The translations under genes and the position numbers were made by a program. This document shows positions 42,250-50,201 of a DNA stretch of 64,000 bases, piece after piece; position 1 is the first letter of the stretch, and each line of letters opens with the position of its first letter. The stretch is from Polaribacter sp. GTDB lineage: Bacteria > Bacteroidota > Bacteroidia > Flavobacteriales > Flavobacteriaceae. The notes below the pieces were generated by a model. It was not told where the DNA came from. It worked only from the letters and a program-made list of their open reading frames with translations, and made no database searches. The stretch covers positions 62,001-126,000 of the forward strand of contig JAQXEU010000028.1 in the NCBI GenBank assembly GCA_029250685.1, written 5' to 3'.

Positions 42250-43587
42250 ATGTTAAAAACCGATATCAGTCGTAAAAAAATAAACAAACTGGCATTTCCT
42301 GCATTAGTTGCTGGAATCGCTGAACCGTTGCTTTCTATTACAGACACTGCAATTATTGGAAATATAGAAAACAATGCTGTAGAATCTTTAGCTGCAGTTG
42401 GAATTGTAGGCGCGTTTATTTCTATGTTAGTTTGGGTTTTTGGACAAATTAGAAGTGCAATTTCTGCTATTATTTCTCAATATATTGGCGCTGATAAATT
42501 GGAAGAAATTAAATCTTTACCATCACAAGCAATTACTATTGTTGTGCTTGTTAGTTTTTTAGTAATCGCAATTTCGTATCCATTTTCTGAAGCTATTTTT
42601 AAATTTTATAATGCTACAGGAATTATTTTAGATTTTTCAGTTGATTATTTTAATATCCGAATTCTTGGCTTTCCATTTACACTTTTTACTTTCGCAATTT
42701 TTGGTGTTTTTAGAGGTTTACAAAACACGTATTATCCAATGTTAATTGCAATTACTGGCGCCGTTTTAAACATCATTTTAGATTATTTGTTTGTGTATGG
42801 TTTTGGTGATTTAATTCCGGCTATGTACATAAAAGGTGCCGCTTATGCTAGTGTAATTGCGCAAATTATAATGGCCATTTTAGCTGCTGTTTTATTATTA
42901 AAAAAAACAAGTATTCCATTAAAAATTGTGCTACCAATACACCCAGAAATAAAACGCTTATTAGGGATGATTTTGAACTTATTCGTAAGAACATTGGCTT
43001 TAAATTTAGCATTATATTTCGGAACAGCGTACGCAACTTCTTACGGAAAAGAATACATTGCTGCTTATACAATCGGATTAAACTTATGGTTGTTAGGTGC
43101 TTTTATGATTGATGGATATTCTAGCGTTGGCAATATTTTATCAGGAAAATTATTAGGCCAAAAAGACTTCAAAACACTCATCGATTTGAATAAAAAACTA
43201 TTAAAATATGCTTTTGTTTTAGGGTGTTTTTTTATTCTTTTAGGGAGTGTTTTTTACAAACCAATCGGAACGATTTTTACCAAAGAGGCAGCCGTTTTAG
43301 ACCAGTTTTATTTAGTGTTCTGGGTTGTTTTAGCGATGCAGCCTTTATGCGCAATGACGTTTATTTTTGACGGCACCTTTAAAGGCTTAGGGAAAATGAA
43401 ATACCTAAGAAATGTACTGATATTCGCAACGCTAATTGGTTTTGTTCCGACATTATTTTTATTCGATTATTTAGACTTTAAATTGTACGCTATTTGGATT
43501 GCGTTTACCGTTTGGATGTTCTTTAGAGGCATTTTTTTATTTTTTAAATTCAAAAGAAAATTTTCTCCACTAGCACAAAAGCAGTAA
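42250..43587 (+). CDS. MATE family efflux transporter (DinF-like)
   Basis: The 445-residue inner-membrane protein has about 12 membrane helices and the MATE/DinF opening ISRKKINKLAFPALVAGIAE followed by PLLSITDTAIIGN. Family members export drugs or metabolites in exchange for Na+ or H+. The ATG at 42250 is preferred to a TTG one codon upstream. It has a perfect promoter box 4 bases upstream and its stop codon lies inside the promoter box of the next gene (43585). Confidence 0.92.
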   Translation: MLKTDISRKKINKLAFPALVAGIAEPLLSITDTAIIGNIENNAVESLAAVGIVGAFISMLVWVFGQIRSAISAIISQYIGADKLEEIKSLPSQAITIVVLVSFLVIAISYPFSEAIFKFYNATGIILDFSVDYFNIRILGFPFTLFTFAIFGVFRGLQNTYYPMLIAITGAVLNIILDYLFVYGFGDLIPAMYIKGAAYASVIAQIIMAILAAVLLLKKTSIPLKIVLPIHPEIKRLLGMILNLFVRTLALNLALYFGTAYATSYGKEYIAAYTIGLNLWLLGAFMIDGYSSVGNILSGKLLGQKDFKTLIDLNKKLLKYAFVLGCFFILLGSVFYKPIGTIFTKEAAVLDQFYLVFWVVLAMQPLCAMTFIFDGTFKGLGKMKYLRNVLIFATLIGFVPTLFLFDYLDFKLYAIWIAFTVWMFFRGIFLFFKFKRKFSPLAQKQ

Positions 43588-43592
43588 ATTTG
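43585..43592 (+). promoter_or_regulatory. TAnnTTTG promoter -7 box (TAAATTTG)
   Basis: A perfect match that includes the MATE gene's TAA stop codon, 20 bases before the enoyl-CoA hydratase ATG. Confidence 0.5.
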
Positions 43593-43612
43593 AATACAAA
43601 TCAAAAATCAGC

Positions 43613-44380
43613 ATGACAACTAACCGAGCAGAAGGAAGTTTATTTACCAAGATTGAAAAGAGCATTGCAACGATAGAGTTTGGTCATCCAGCAAGCAACT
43701 CTTTCCCAAGTGTTTTATTGGATCGATTGACAAAAGAATTGCAACGTATTTCTACGATTGATGCTGTTAATGTAATCATTTTAAAATCTGAAGGCGAAAA
43801 GGCATTTTGTGCTGGCGCTTCTTTTGATGAATTGGTTGCGATTGATAATTTAGAAGATGGAAAAAAATTCTTTTCAGGTTTTGCAAATGTTATCAATGCC
43901 ATGCGAACGTGTTCTAAATTGATTATTGGTTCTGTTCAAGGAAAAGTTGTTGGCGGTGGTGTTGGCCTAGCATCAGCTTGTGATTATGTATTAGCAACCG
44001 AAGCAGCTTCTATAAAATTATCAGAATTAACAATTGGAATTGGACCTTTTGTAATTGCTCCGGCTGTAGAGCGTAAAATTGGTTTGGCTGGACTTTCTGA
44101 ATTAACATTAGCAGCAACCGAATGGAAAACTGCGTATTGGGCAAAAGAAAAAGGGTTGTTTGCTAAGGTTTTTGCAACGCAAGATGAGTTGCTAAAAGAA
44201 ACGCAAAACTTAGCAGAAAAGTTAGCATCATACAATTCTGAAGCAACTGCAAACATGAAAAAAAATTTTTGGCAAGGAACAGAAAATTGGAATTCTTTAT
44301 TAATTGAAAGAGCAGAAATTACGGGAAAACTAGTTTTATCTGAATTCACCAAAAATGCATTATCAAAATTTAAAAAATAG
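43613..44380 (+). CDS. Enoyl-CoA hydratase/isomerase family protein
   Basis: The 255-residue crotonase-fold protein has the oxyanion-hole segments AFCAGASFDELVAI (about residues 64-77) and QGKVVGGGVGLASACDYVLA (about residues 104-123), followed by KLSELTIGIGPF. One Glu of the usual hydratase pair is seen in SELTIGI. Methylglutaconyl- or enoyl-CoA hydratase activity is likely; the exact acyl chain is unknown. It is followed by a 31-codon ORF and the QueD-like gene on the same strand. Confidence 0.9.
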   Translation: MTTNRAEGSLFTKIEKSIATIEFGHPASNSFPSVLLDRLTKELQRISTIDAVNVIILKSEGEKAFCAGASFDELVAIDNLEDGKKFFSGFANVINAMRTCSKLIIGSVQGKVVGGGVGLASACDYVLATEAASIKLSELTIGIGPFVIAPAVERKIGLAGLSELTLAATEWKTAYWAKEKGLFAKVFATQDELLKETQNLAEKLASYNSEATANMKKNFWQGTENWNSLLIERAEITGKLVLSEFTKNALSKFKK

Positions 44381-44385
44381 AAAAT

Positions 44386-44481
44386 ATGGGAGCAGATTAT
44401 TTATTTTTAGGATTGGCTGTATTATTAGCAATCATGTACTTTTACAACAAGTTCAATGCAAATAGAAATAAAAGAAAATAG
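44386..44481 (+). CDS. 31-residue single-pass membrane protein
   Basis: ATG 44386 to TAG 44479-44481 encodes a small protein starting MGADYLFLGLAVLLAIMYFY and ending NKFNANRNKRK. It has a clean membrane helix (about residues 5-22) followed by a strongly basic tail (NRNKRK), as in genuine small membrane proteins with the tail in the cytoplasm. It lies 5 bases after the enoyl-CoA hydratase stop and 1 base before the QueD-like ATG, so it fits exactly between the two genes. I infer a real gene of unknown function, too short for most gene finders. Confidence 0.7.
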   Translation: MGADYLFLGLAVLLAIMYFYNKFNANRNKRK

Positions 44482-44482
44482 C

Positions 44483-44932
44483 ATGAGTACAATAAGAATT
44501 ACAAAGCAATTTAATTTTGAAACGGGTCATGCATTATACGGTTATGACGGAAAATGTAAAAATGTTCACGGGCATTCTTACAAACTTTCTGTTACCGTAA
44601 TCGGGCAACCAATTACAGATAGTTCTCAAGTTAAATACGGAATGGTTATTGATTTTTCTGATCTAAAAAAGATTGTGAAAGAAGAAGTTGTCGATGTATT
44701 TGATCATGCAACTGTGTTTAATCAAAATACGCCACACATCGAATTGGCAAAAGAGTTAAAACAACGTGACCATCATGTTATTTTGGTCGATTATCAACCT
44801 ACAAGTGAAATGATGGTGATTGATTTTGCAGATAAAATCAGAAAAAGATTACCCGAAAATATTGCGTTATTTTCATTGCGATTACAAGAAACTGAAACCA
44901 GTTTTGCAGAGTGGTTTGCTAGTGATAATTAG
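44483..44932 (+). CDS. queD: 6-carboxytetrahydropterin synthase / 6-pyruvoyl-tetrahydropterin synthase homolog
   Basis: The 149-residue protein makes a pterin intermediate for queuosine. The zinc-site histidines are in FETGHALYGYDGKCKNVHGHSYKL, where Cys (GKCKNVHGH) is the catalytic residue; DHATVFNQNTP and QETETSFAEW carry the rest. The ATG at 44483 is preferred: the longer frame from 44456 overlaps the 31-residue ORF and has no family support. The queuosine role is inferred from the family. Confidence 0.92.
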   Translation: MSTIRITKQFNFETGHALYGYDGKCKNVHGHSYKLSVTVIGQPITDSSQVKYGMVIDFSDLKKIVKEEVVDVFDHATVFNQNTPHIELAKELKQRDHHVILVDYQPTSEMMVIDFADKIRKRLPENIALFSLRLQETETSFAEWFASDN

Positions 44933-44958
44933 TTCCTAACTCCCGCTTGAACTGGAAA

Positions 44959-45525
44959 TTACTTACCATTAAAAGTGTTCATCGTATTTGACATTCCTGC
45001 AGTTCCAAAAGAAGTAATTAAATTACATGAAACTGGAATACGCTCTATTAGCAAACTTGTTTCTTCTTTAGACCATTTATTTAACACAAAATCTACTTGT
45101 CGTCCTTTCGAATAATCAGCACCAACACCAAATCTAAATCTTGGATAATTTGTTGTGTTTAATTTCTCTTGAATATCTTTCAATCCGTTATGTCCACCAG
45201 CAGAACCTTTTCCTTTTAGGCGAATTGTTCCAAAATCGATATTTAAATCGTCTGTAATTATCAACGTATTTTCAATCGAAATTTTTTCTTTGTCCATCCA
45301 ATATTTAACTGCTTTTCCACTTAAGTTCATAAACGTACTTGGTTTAAGTAATACAAAAGTTCTTCCTTTAAATCGGAAAGTAGCTACATCACCTAATTTA
45401 TCAGTTTCAAAAGTGGCATCATAATCTTTAGCTAAAGCATCTAGTATTTTAAAACCAATATTATGACGCGTATCCTCGTATTTCTCTCCAATATTTCCTA
45501 AGCCAACAATTAAAAATTTCTTCAT
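44959..45525 (-). CDS. pth: Peptidyl-tRNA hydrolase
   Basis: Frees tRNA from prematurely dropped peptidyl-tRNA. The 188-residue protein has the catalytic His in YEDTRHNIGFKILDAL, the FMNLSGKAVKYWM segment with its key Asn, and TDDLNIDFGTIRLKGKGSAGG. ATG 45525 is preferred over a TTG at 45534 that lies inside the promoter box. Only six bases separate the box from the ATG, so the mRNA is probably leaderless. Confidence 0.95.
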   Translation of the reverse strand: MKKFLIVGLGNIGEKYEDTRHNIGFKILDALAKDYDATFETDKLGDVATFRFKGRTFVLLKPSTFMNLSGKAVKYWMDKEKISIENTLIITDDLNIDFGTIRLKGKGSAGGHNGLKDIQEKLNTTNYPRFRFGVGADYSKGRQVDFVLNKWSKEETSLLIERIPVSCNLITSFGTAGMSNTMNTFNGK

Positions 45526-45531
45526 ATGGTA

Positions 45532-45539
45532 CAAAAATA
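45532..45539 (-). promoter_or_regulatory. TAnnTTTG promoter -7 box for pth (TATTTTTG)
   Basis: A perfect match on the minus strand, 6 bases before the pth ATG and touching the rplY terminator at 45541. Confidence 0.55.
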
Positions 45540-45540
45540 A

Positions 45541-45572
45541 AAAAAGCGTTACAATAAAGTAACGCTTTTTTT
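45541..45572 (-). terminator. Intrinsic terminator after rplY
   Basis: AAAAAGCGTTAC pairs with GTAACGCTTTTT around AATAAA, with a T run in the direction of rplY transcription. The pth promoter box starts one base beyond it. Confidence 0.85.
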
Positions 45573-45593
45573 AATTATAAGAATAATTTATGT

Positions 45594-46214
45594 TTATTCT
45601 GCTGCTGGAGCTTCTGCTGCTGCTTCAGTTCCTTCTTCAGTTTCATCTTCAGTTTCTAAATCTTCTGTTGCATTACGAGACATTCTTACTTGTACTACAA
45701 CCGTATTATCTGGGTGTAAGAATGTACAGTTTTTACTATCGATGTCAGTTATAAATAATTTACTTCCGATTTTCAATTTAGAAATATCTGCATTGAAAAA
45801 ATCTGGCAAGTTGCCCGGTAAAGCTTTTACTCTTAATTTACGCTTTGGAAAACGTAAAGAACCTCCATTTAAAACTCCTGGAGCACTACCTACCAAGTGT
45901 ACTGGAATGTTCATTGTAACTTCTTTATCATCAAATAACTGATAAAAATCAATGTGTATGATTCTGTCTGTTACTGGGTGAAATTGAATGTCTTGTAAAA
46001 TAGCTGCTACTTTTTGACCATCTAACTCAATCGTTGCAGTATATACATTTGGAGTATAAACAAGTTTTTTAAATGCCAATTCTGGCGCTGAAAAATGCAT
46101 TGGCTTGTCTCCTCCGTATATAACGCAAGGAACCTGACCAGCATTACGTAAGGCTTTAGTTGCTACTTTACCTACGCTTTCTCTTTGAGATCCTTTGATT
46201 GTAATTGATTTCAT
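45594..46214 (-). CDS. rplY: 50S ribosomal protein L25/general stress protein Ctc
   Basis: Binds 5S rRNA in the large ribosomal subunit. The 206-residue form is the long CTC/TL5 type: the N-terminal L25 domain ([29 protein letters not shown]) and the C-terminal beta domain ([34 protein letters not shown]), ending in an acidic Glu/Ala tail. It follows prs by 26 bases, a common pairing, and is closed by the terminator at 45541. Confidence 0.95.
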   Translation of the reverse strand: MKSITIKGSQRESVGKVATKALRNAGQVPCVIYGGDKPMHFSAPELAFKKLVYTPNVYTATIELDGQKVAAILQDIQFHPVTDRIIHIDFYQLFDDKEVTMNIPVHLVGSAPGVLNGGSLRFPKRKLRVKALPGNLPDFFNADISKLKIGSKLFITDIDSKNCTFLHPDNTVVVQVRMSRNATEDLETEDETEEGTEAAAEAPAAE

Positions 46215-46240
46215 TACTTTTATTTAATTATTGTTAATAT

Positions 46241-47182
46241 TTACATTAAAAATTGTCCGCTAATGCTAGTGTTCTCTTGAACTTTCTGCATTATGTCTGC
46301 GAATAAAGGGGCGCAAGATACAACTTTTATCTTAGAACTTTCTCTTTTTAAAGGAATTGTATCTGACACGATTAACTCAATTAAATCAGACTCTTCTATG
46401 CGCTCTATTGCGGTTCCAGAAAGTATTGGATGTGTACAAATTGCACGCACACTTAACGCGCCTCTTTCCATCATTATATTTGCTGCTTTTGCCAATGTTC
46501 CTCCAGTGTCAATCATATCATCAACCAGAATAACATTTTTACCTTGAACGTCACCAATCAATTCCATGTGAGAAATTACATTGGCTTTTTTACGTTGTTT
46601 GTAACAAATAACTACATCAGAATCTAAATATTTAGAATAGGCATACGCTCTTTTAGAACCACCCATATCTGGGGATGCAATTGTTAAATTGTCTAACCCT
46701 AACGATTTTACGTAGGGTAAAAATATTGTTGAAGCAAACATATGGTCAACAGGTTTTTCGAAAAAACCTTGAATTTGATCAGCATGTAAATCCATTGTCA
46801 TAATTCTAGTTGCACCTGCAGCTTGCAATAAATTTGCAACTAATTTTGCGCCAATTGCAACTCTCGGTTTGTCTTTTCTATCTTGTCTTGCCCACCCAAA
46901 ATATGGTATAACTGCTGTTACGTGTCTTGCCGATGCTCTTTTTGCAGCATCAATCATCAATAACATTTGCATTAAATTATCAGAATTTGGAAATGTTGAA
47001 CCAATGATAAATATTCTTCTACCACGAATAGATTCCTCAAAAGCAGGTTGAAATTCACCATCACTAAAATGAGTTGTAGTTACTTTACCTAATTTTGCAC
47101 CATATTCTTTGGCAATTTTCTCTGCTAATTCTACACTTTGAGAACAAGCAAATATCTTTGGAGTTAACTGATTTGAAGACAT
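46241..47182 (-). CDS. prs: Ribose-phosphate pyrophosphokinase
   Basis: Makes PRPP from ribose 5-phosphate and ATP, used by upp and ComF-type enzymes among others. The 313-residue protein has the pyrophosphokinase signature DLHADQIQGFF (about residues 132-142), the ATP loop region KDKPRVAIGAKLVANLLQAAG, and the PRPP motif VILVDDMIDTGGTLAKAA near residue 219. Length is standard. The promoter box lies about 40 bases upstream. Confidence 0.97.
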   Translation of the reverse strand: MSSNQLTPKIFACSQSVELAEKIAKEYGAKLGKVTTTHFSDGEFQPAFEESIRGRRIFIIGSTFPNSDNLMQMLLMIDAAKRASARHVTAVIPYFGWARQDRKDKPRVAIGAKLVANLLQAAGATRIMTMDLHADQIQGFFEKPVDHMFASTIFLPYVKSLGLDNLTIASPDMGGSKRAYAYSKYLDSDVVICYKQRKKANVISHMELIGDVQGKNVILVDDMIDTGGTLAKAANIMMERGALSVRAICTHPILSGTAIERIEESDLIELIVSDTIPLKRESSKIKVVSCAPLFADIMQKVQENTSISGQFLM

Positions 47183-47221
47183 TTAGTTGTGTTTTGTTTT
47201 AAGTTAGTTTGTTGTTAGATG

Positions 47222-47229
47222 CAAAAGTA
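47222..47229 (-). promoter_or_regulatory. TAnnTTTG promoter -7 box for prs-rplY (TACTTTTG)
   Basis: A perfect match on the minus strand, 39 bases before the prs ATG. Confidence 0.5.
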
Positions 47230-47284
47230 AAAATATTTAATGAGTTGTGTGGTTTTTTATGCTTTAATACTAAAATTATTTTTT

Positions 47285-47292
47285 TAGATTTG
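47285..47292 (+). promoter_or_regulatory. TAnnTTTG promoter -7 box for tRNA-Leu (TAGATTTG)
   Basis: A perfect match, 17 bases before the first base of the tRNA. Confidence 0.55.
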
Positions 47293-47309
47293 CAGTCCGA
47301 TATTATTAT

Positions 47310-47391
47310 GCTCGAGTGGCGGAATTGGTAGACGCGCTGGATTCAAAATCCAGTTCTTTCGGGAGTGTGGGTTCGATTCCCACCTCGAGTA
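47310..47391 (+). tRNA. tRNA-Leu(CAA)
   Basis: An 82-base class II tRNA with a long variable arm. The acceptor arms GCTCGAG and CTCGAGT pair (the first pair is G-U), followed by discriminator A; CCA is not encoded. The anticodon stem-loop CTGGA-TTCAAAA-TCCAG gives anticodon CAA, reading UUG leucine codons. The T arm has GTTCGATTC. It stands alone with its own promoter box and terminator. Confidence 0.97.
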
Positions 47392-47397
47392 CAAAAT

Positions 47398-47430
47398 AAA
47401 ACCTCAACACTTTGTTGAGGTTTTGTTTTG
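47398..47430 (+). terminator. Intrinsic terminator after tRNA-Leu
   Basis: AAAACCTCAACA pairs with TGTTGAGGTTTT around CTT, followed by a T-rich stretch. Confidence 0.85.
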
Positions 47431-47518
47431 TTAGAAAGATATTTTGTAATTTCACAAGATTCATTACATTACTCTTTCAACTCTTTGATGTTAGATGTTT
47501 ACTTTAATAATTTCATTC

Positions 47519-48574
47519 ATGAAAACATATCAATCTTTTTATCTTTTTGCTGTTGTAATTATATTATTATCATGTGAATCTAATTCGAAAAAAAAATCTT
47601 CTTTACTAGCAAATGATGCTCCTAATGGAATGATTTGGGTGGCTCAAAAAACTTTTATGATGGGCGCAAGAAGTGATGATAAGATGGCAATGTCAAGAGA
47701 AAAACCTTCTCATTCTGTTACCGTTTCGGGATTCTATATAGATGAAACTGAAGTGACCAATGCTCAGTTTAGAAAATTTATTAATGAAACCAAGTATTTA
47801 ACAGTTGCAGAAAGACCAATTGATTGGAATGAAATGAAAAAACAGTTGCCAGCAGGAACCCAAAAACCTCATGATTCTTTATTAAAGCCAGGAAGTTTAA
47901 TATTTAATAAAAACCTAAAAGCGGTTGCTTCTATGGATAACTATTATCAATGGTGGACATGGAAAACGGGCGCTAATTGGAAGCAGCCGTATGGAGAAGG
48001 AACCAACATTGATAGAAAAGATAATTTCCCTGTTGTTCATGTTTCTTATGAAGATGCTTTAGCATATTGCAAATGGGCAAATAGAAGATTACCTACTGAA
48101 GCTGAATGGGAGTCTGCAGCATTAGGTACAAAAACGAGTTCAATTTTTACTTGGGGGAATGATGTCTCAAAATTAAATGAAATGGCCAATACTTGGCAAG
48201 GTGTTTTTCCTGTTAAAAATCAATCTATGGATGGTTTTGAATATATTTCTCCAATAAAATCTTTTCCAGCAAATAGCATAGGTATTTATGATATGACTGG
48301 AAATGTCTGGGAATTAACAAGCGATTGGTTTCATATAAATTACTACCAACAAATAGTAGGTAAAAAGCTAGTAAATCCAAAAGGGGCAACTGAATCTTAT
48401 AATCCGCAGAATCCTTATCAAAAAGAAAAAGTTATGAAAGGTGGCTCTTTTTTGTGTCACGAATCTTATTGTGCAAGTTTTAGGATATCAGCAAGAATGG
48501 CATCTGCAATGGATACAGGATCAGATCATCTTGGCTTTAGAACTGTTGCAACTCAAAAAATGTTAAAAAATTGA
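47519..48574 (+). CDS. Formylglycine-generating enzyme (SUMF1/FGE), lipoprotein
   Basis: The 351-residue protein has a lipoprotein signal (VIILLSCES, lipidated Cys at about residue 19) and one FGE-sulfatase domain: GMIWVAQKTFMMGARSDDKM, YIDETEVTNAQFRKFI, HVSYEDALAYCKWANRRLPT, NVWELTSDWFH. The catalytic copper-binding cysteine pair is present in GGSFLCHESYCASFR, so this is a true oxidase that converts the sulfatase Cys to formylglycine, unlike GldJ/GldK relatives, which lack it. The client sulfatase is encoded next, 73 bases on. ATG 47519 is preferred to 47495 because the signal starts there. Confidence 0.92.
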   Translation: MKTYQSFYLFAVVIILLSCESNSKKKSSLLANDAPNGMIWVAQKTFMMGARSDDKMAMSREKPSHSVTVSGFYIDETEVTNAQFRKFINETKYLTVAERPIDWNEMKKQLPAGTQKPHDSLLKPGSLIFNKNLKAVASMDNYYQWWTWKTGANWKQPYGEGTNIDRKDNFPVVHVSYEDALAYCKWANRRLPTEAEWESAALGTKTSSIFTWGNDVSKLNEMANTWQGVFPVKNQSMDGFEYISPIKSFPANSIGIYDMTGNVWELTSDWFHINYYQQIVGKKLVNPKGATESYNPQNPYQKEKVMKGGSFLCHESYCASFRISARMASAMDTGSDHLGFRTVATQKMLKN

Positions 48575-48647
48575 AATTAATTTAAAAATCTAAAAGTTGG
48601 AAACAACAGCTAAATCAATTAGTTTTATCAAACAAAATTTTAAAAGC

Positions 48648-50165
48648 ATGAAAAATACTTTCCTCCTATTCTTAATTATTTTAGTTTCTTCTTGTAAAAT
48701 TGAAAAGCCAAAAGAAACACAAAAACCAAATATCCTTTGGGTGTTTTTAGAAGATACTGCACCACTATTAAGTGCTTATGGAGAGAATTTAATTTCAACC
48801 CCAAACATTGATAGTTTAGCAAAAAAAGGCGTTTTATATACCAATGTTTTTATGCCTGCCCCTGTTTGTTCTGCAAGTAGATCTAGTATTATTACTGGAG
48901 TTATGGCTACCAGTTTTGGAGCACAAAATCATCATAGTTCAAGAACAAAAGAATCTGCGATTCATTTACCAGAAGGATTTAAAACAATTCCTGAGGTTTT
49001 TAAAGAAGCCGGATATTTCACTTTTAATAACGGGAAAGATGATTACAACTTTGTCTATGACAGATTAGAATTATACAGTCAAGATTATAAAGTACATCCG
49101 CTGTATGGAAAAACTGGAGTTCGTTTAGATTTGACGAAATTAAAAGACAAGCAGCCTTTCTTTGGGCAAATTCAAATGTACGGTGGAAAGGAAATTTTTT
49201 CATCAACATTTAAAGAACGAGTGAAAACTCCTGTAGATAGATCTAAAATAAAACTACCTCCATATTTACCAAATCACCCAGTAATTATTGAAGAATATGC
49301 AAATCATTTAGATGCCATTCAAATTACAGATGATAAGTTTGGTGAAATCATTCAAAAATTAAGAACAGATAATGTCTTAGAGAATACAATTGTGTTCTTC
49401 TTTTCTGATCACGGAATGCGAATGACAAGGAATAAACAATTTTTATACGATGGTGGTATTCAAGTTCCGTTGATTATAGCAGATTTCACCAAAAACAATA
49501 AAAATTTAATTCACGGAAAAACGAATACCAATTTAATTAATGGATTGGATTTAGGAACAGGTTCTTTAGTGTTGGCTGGAATTAAAATTCCTGATTATAT
49601 GGAAGGGCAAAATATGTTTAACGATGAAGACAATCGTGAGTATGTAATTTCTACAAGAGATCGATGTGATTTCACTATTGATAGAATTCGTTCTGTGCGT
49701 TCTAAAGAATATAAATACATCAAAAATTTCTTAACTGACAGACCTTATTCTCAACCAACTTATATGGATGTTGATGGAATTGACTTTATAAAAACCATGC
49801 ATCAATTGCATAAAGACAAAAAGCTAAACCCAATTCAAGACAGGTTTATGTCAGATTACAGACCTTCGGAAGAGCTATACGATATAATAAATGACCCTTT
49901 TGAATTGAAAAACTTGGCAGAAGATCCAAATTATAAAACTGTTTTGCAGAAATACGCTGGAGTTTTAGAGAATTGGATTCAAGAAACTGACGATAAAGGG
50001 CAATACCCAGAAGACGAAGAAAATTTAAAATTAATGTTAGGTATTTGGGGTAAACATGCTGTAAATCCAGAATATGAACCTTTAAGAAAAAAGTATCCAA
50101 ACTTAGCAAGTTCACAGTTCTATTTAAAAAGCGAACCTTTTAAATCTGTTCAATTTAAAGAATAA
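48648..50165 (+). CDS. Type I sulfatase, lipoprotein
   Basis: The 505-residue protein has a lipoprotein signal (FLLFLIILVSSC) and the alkaline-phosphatase-like sulfatase fold. KPNILWVFLEDTAPLLSAYG carries the first metal ligands, and PVCSASRSSIITG is the CxAxR site whose Cys becomes formylglycine. VFFFSDHGMR holds later metal ligands. The neighbouring FGE should activate it. It most resembles N-sulfoglucosamine sulfohydrolase-like groups by the LEDTAPLLSAYG start, but I cannot name the sulfated substrate. ATG 48648 is chosen over 48597 for the signal peptide. Confidence 0.93.
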   Translation: MKNTFLLFLIILVSSCKIEKPKETQKPNILWVFLEDTAPLLSAYGENLISTPNIDSLAKKGVLYTNVFMPAPVCSASRSSIITGVMATSFGAQNHHSSRTKESAIHLPEGFKTIPEVFKEAGYFTFNNGKDDYNFVYDRLELYSQDYKVHPLYGKTGVRLDLTKLKDKQPFFGQIQMYGGKEIFSSTFKERVKTPVDRSKIKLPPYLPNHPVIIEEYANHLDAIQITDDKFGEIIQKLRTDNVLENTIVFFFSDHGMRMTRNKQFLYDGGIQVPLIIADFTKNNKNLIHGKTNTNLINGLDLGTGSLVLAGIKIPDYMEGQNMFNDEDNREYVISTRDRCDFTIDRIRSVRSKEYKYIKNFLTDRPYSQPTYMDVDGIDFIKTMHQLHKDKKLNPIQDRFMSDYRPSEELYDIINDPFELKNLAEDPNYKTVLQKYAGVLENWIQETDDKGQYPEDEENLKLMLGIWGKHAVNPEYEPLRKKYPNLASSQFYLKSEPFKSVQFKE

Positions 50166-50201
50166 TATTTCATACTTTTAAAGCTAACGAAACCTTTTAC
50201 C

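Noticed and set aside
47495-48574. FGE protein as a gliding-motility GldJ/GldK homologue
   Set aside because: Those proteins lack the catalytic cysteine pair, which is present here, and a cognate sulfatase gene follows.
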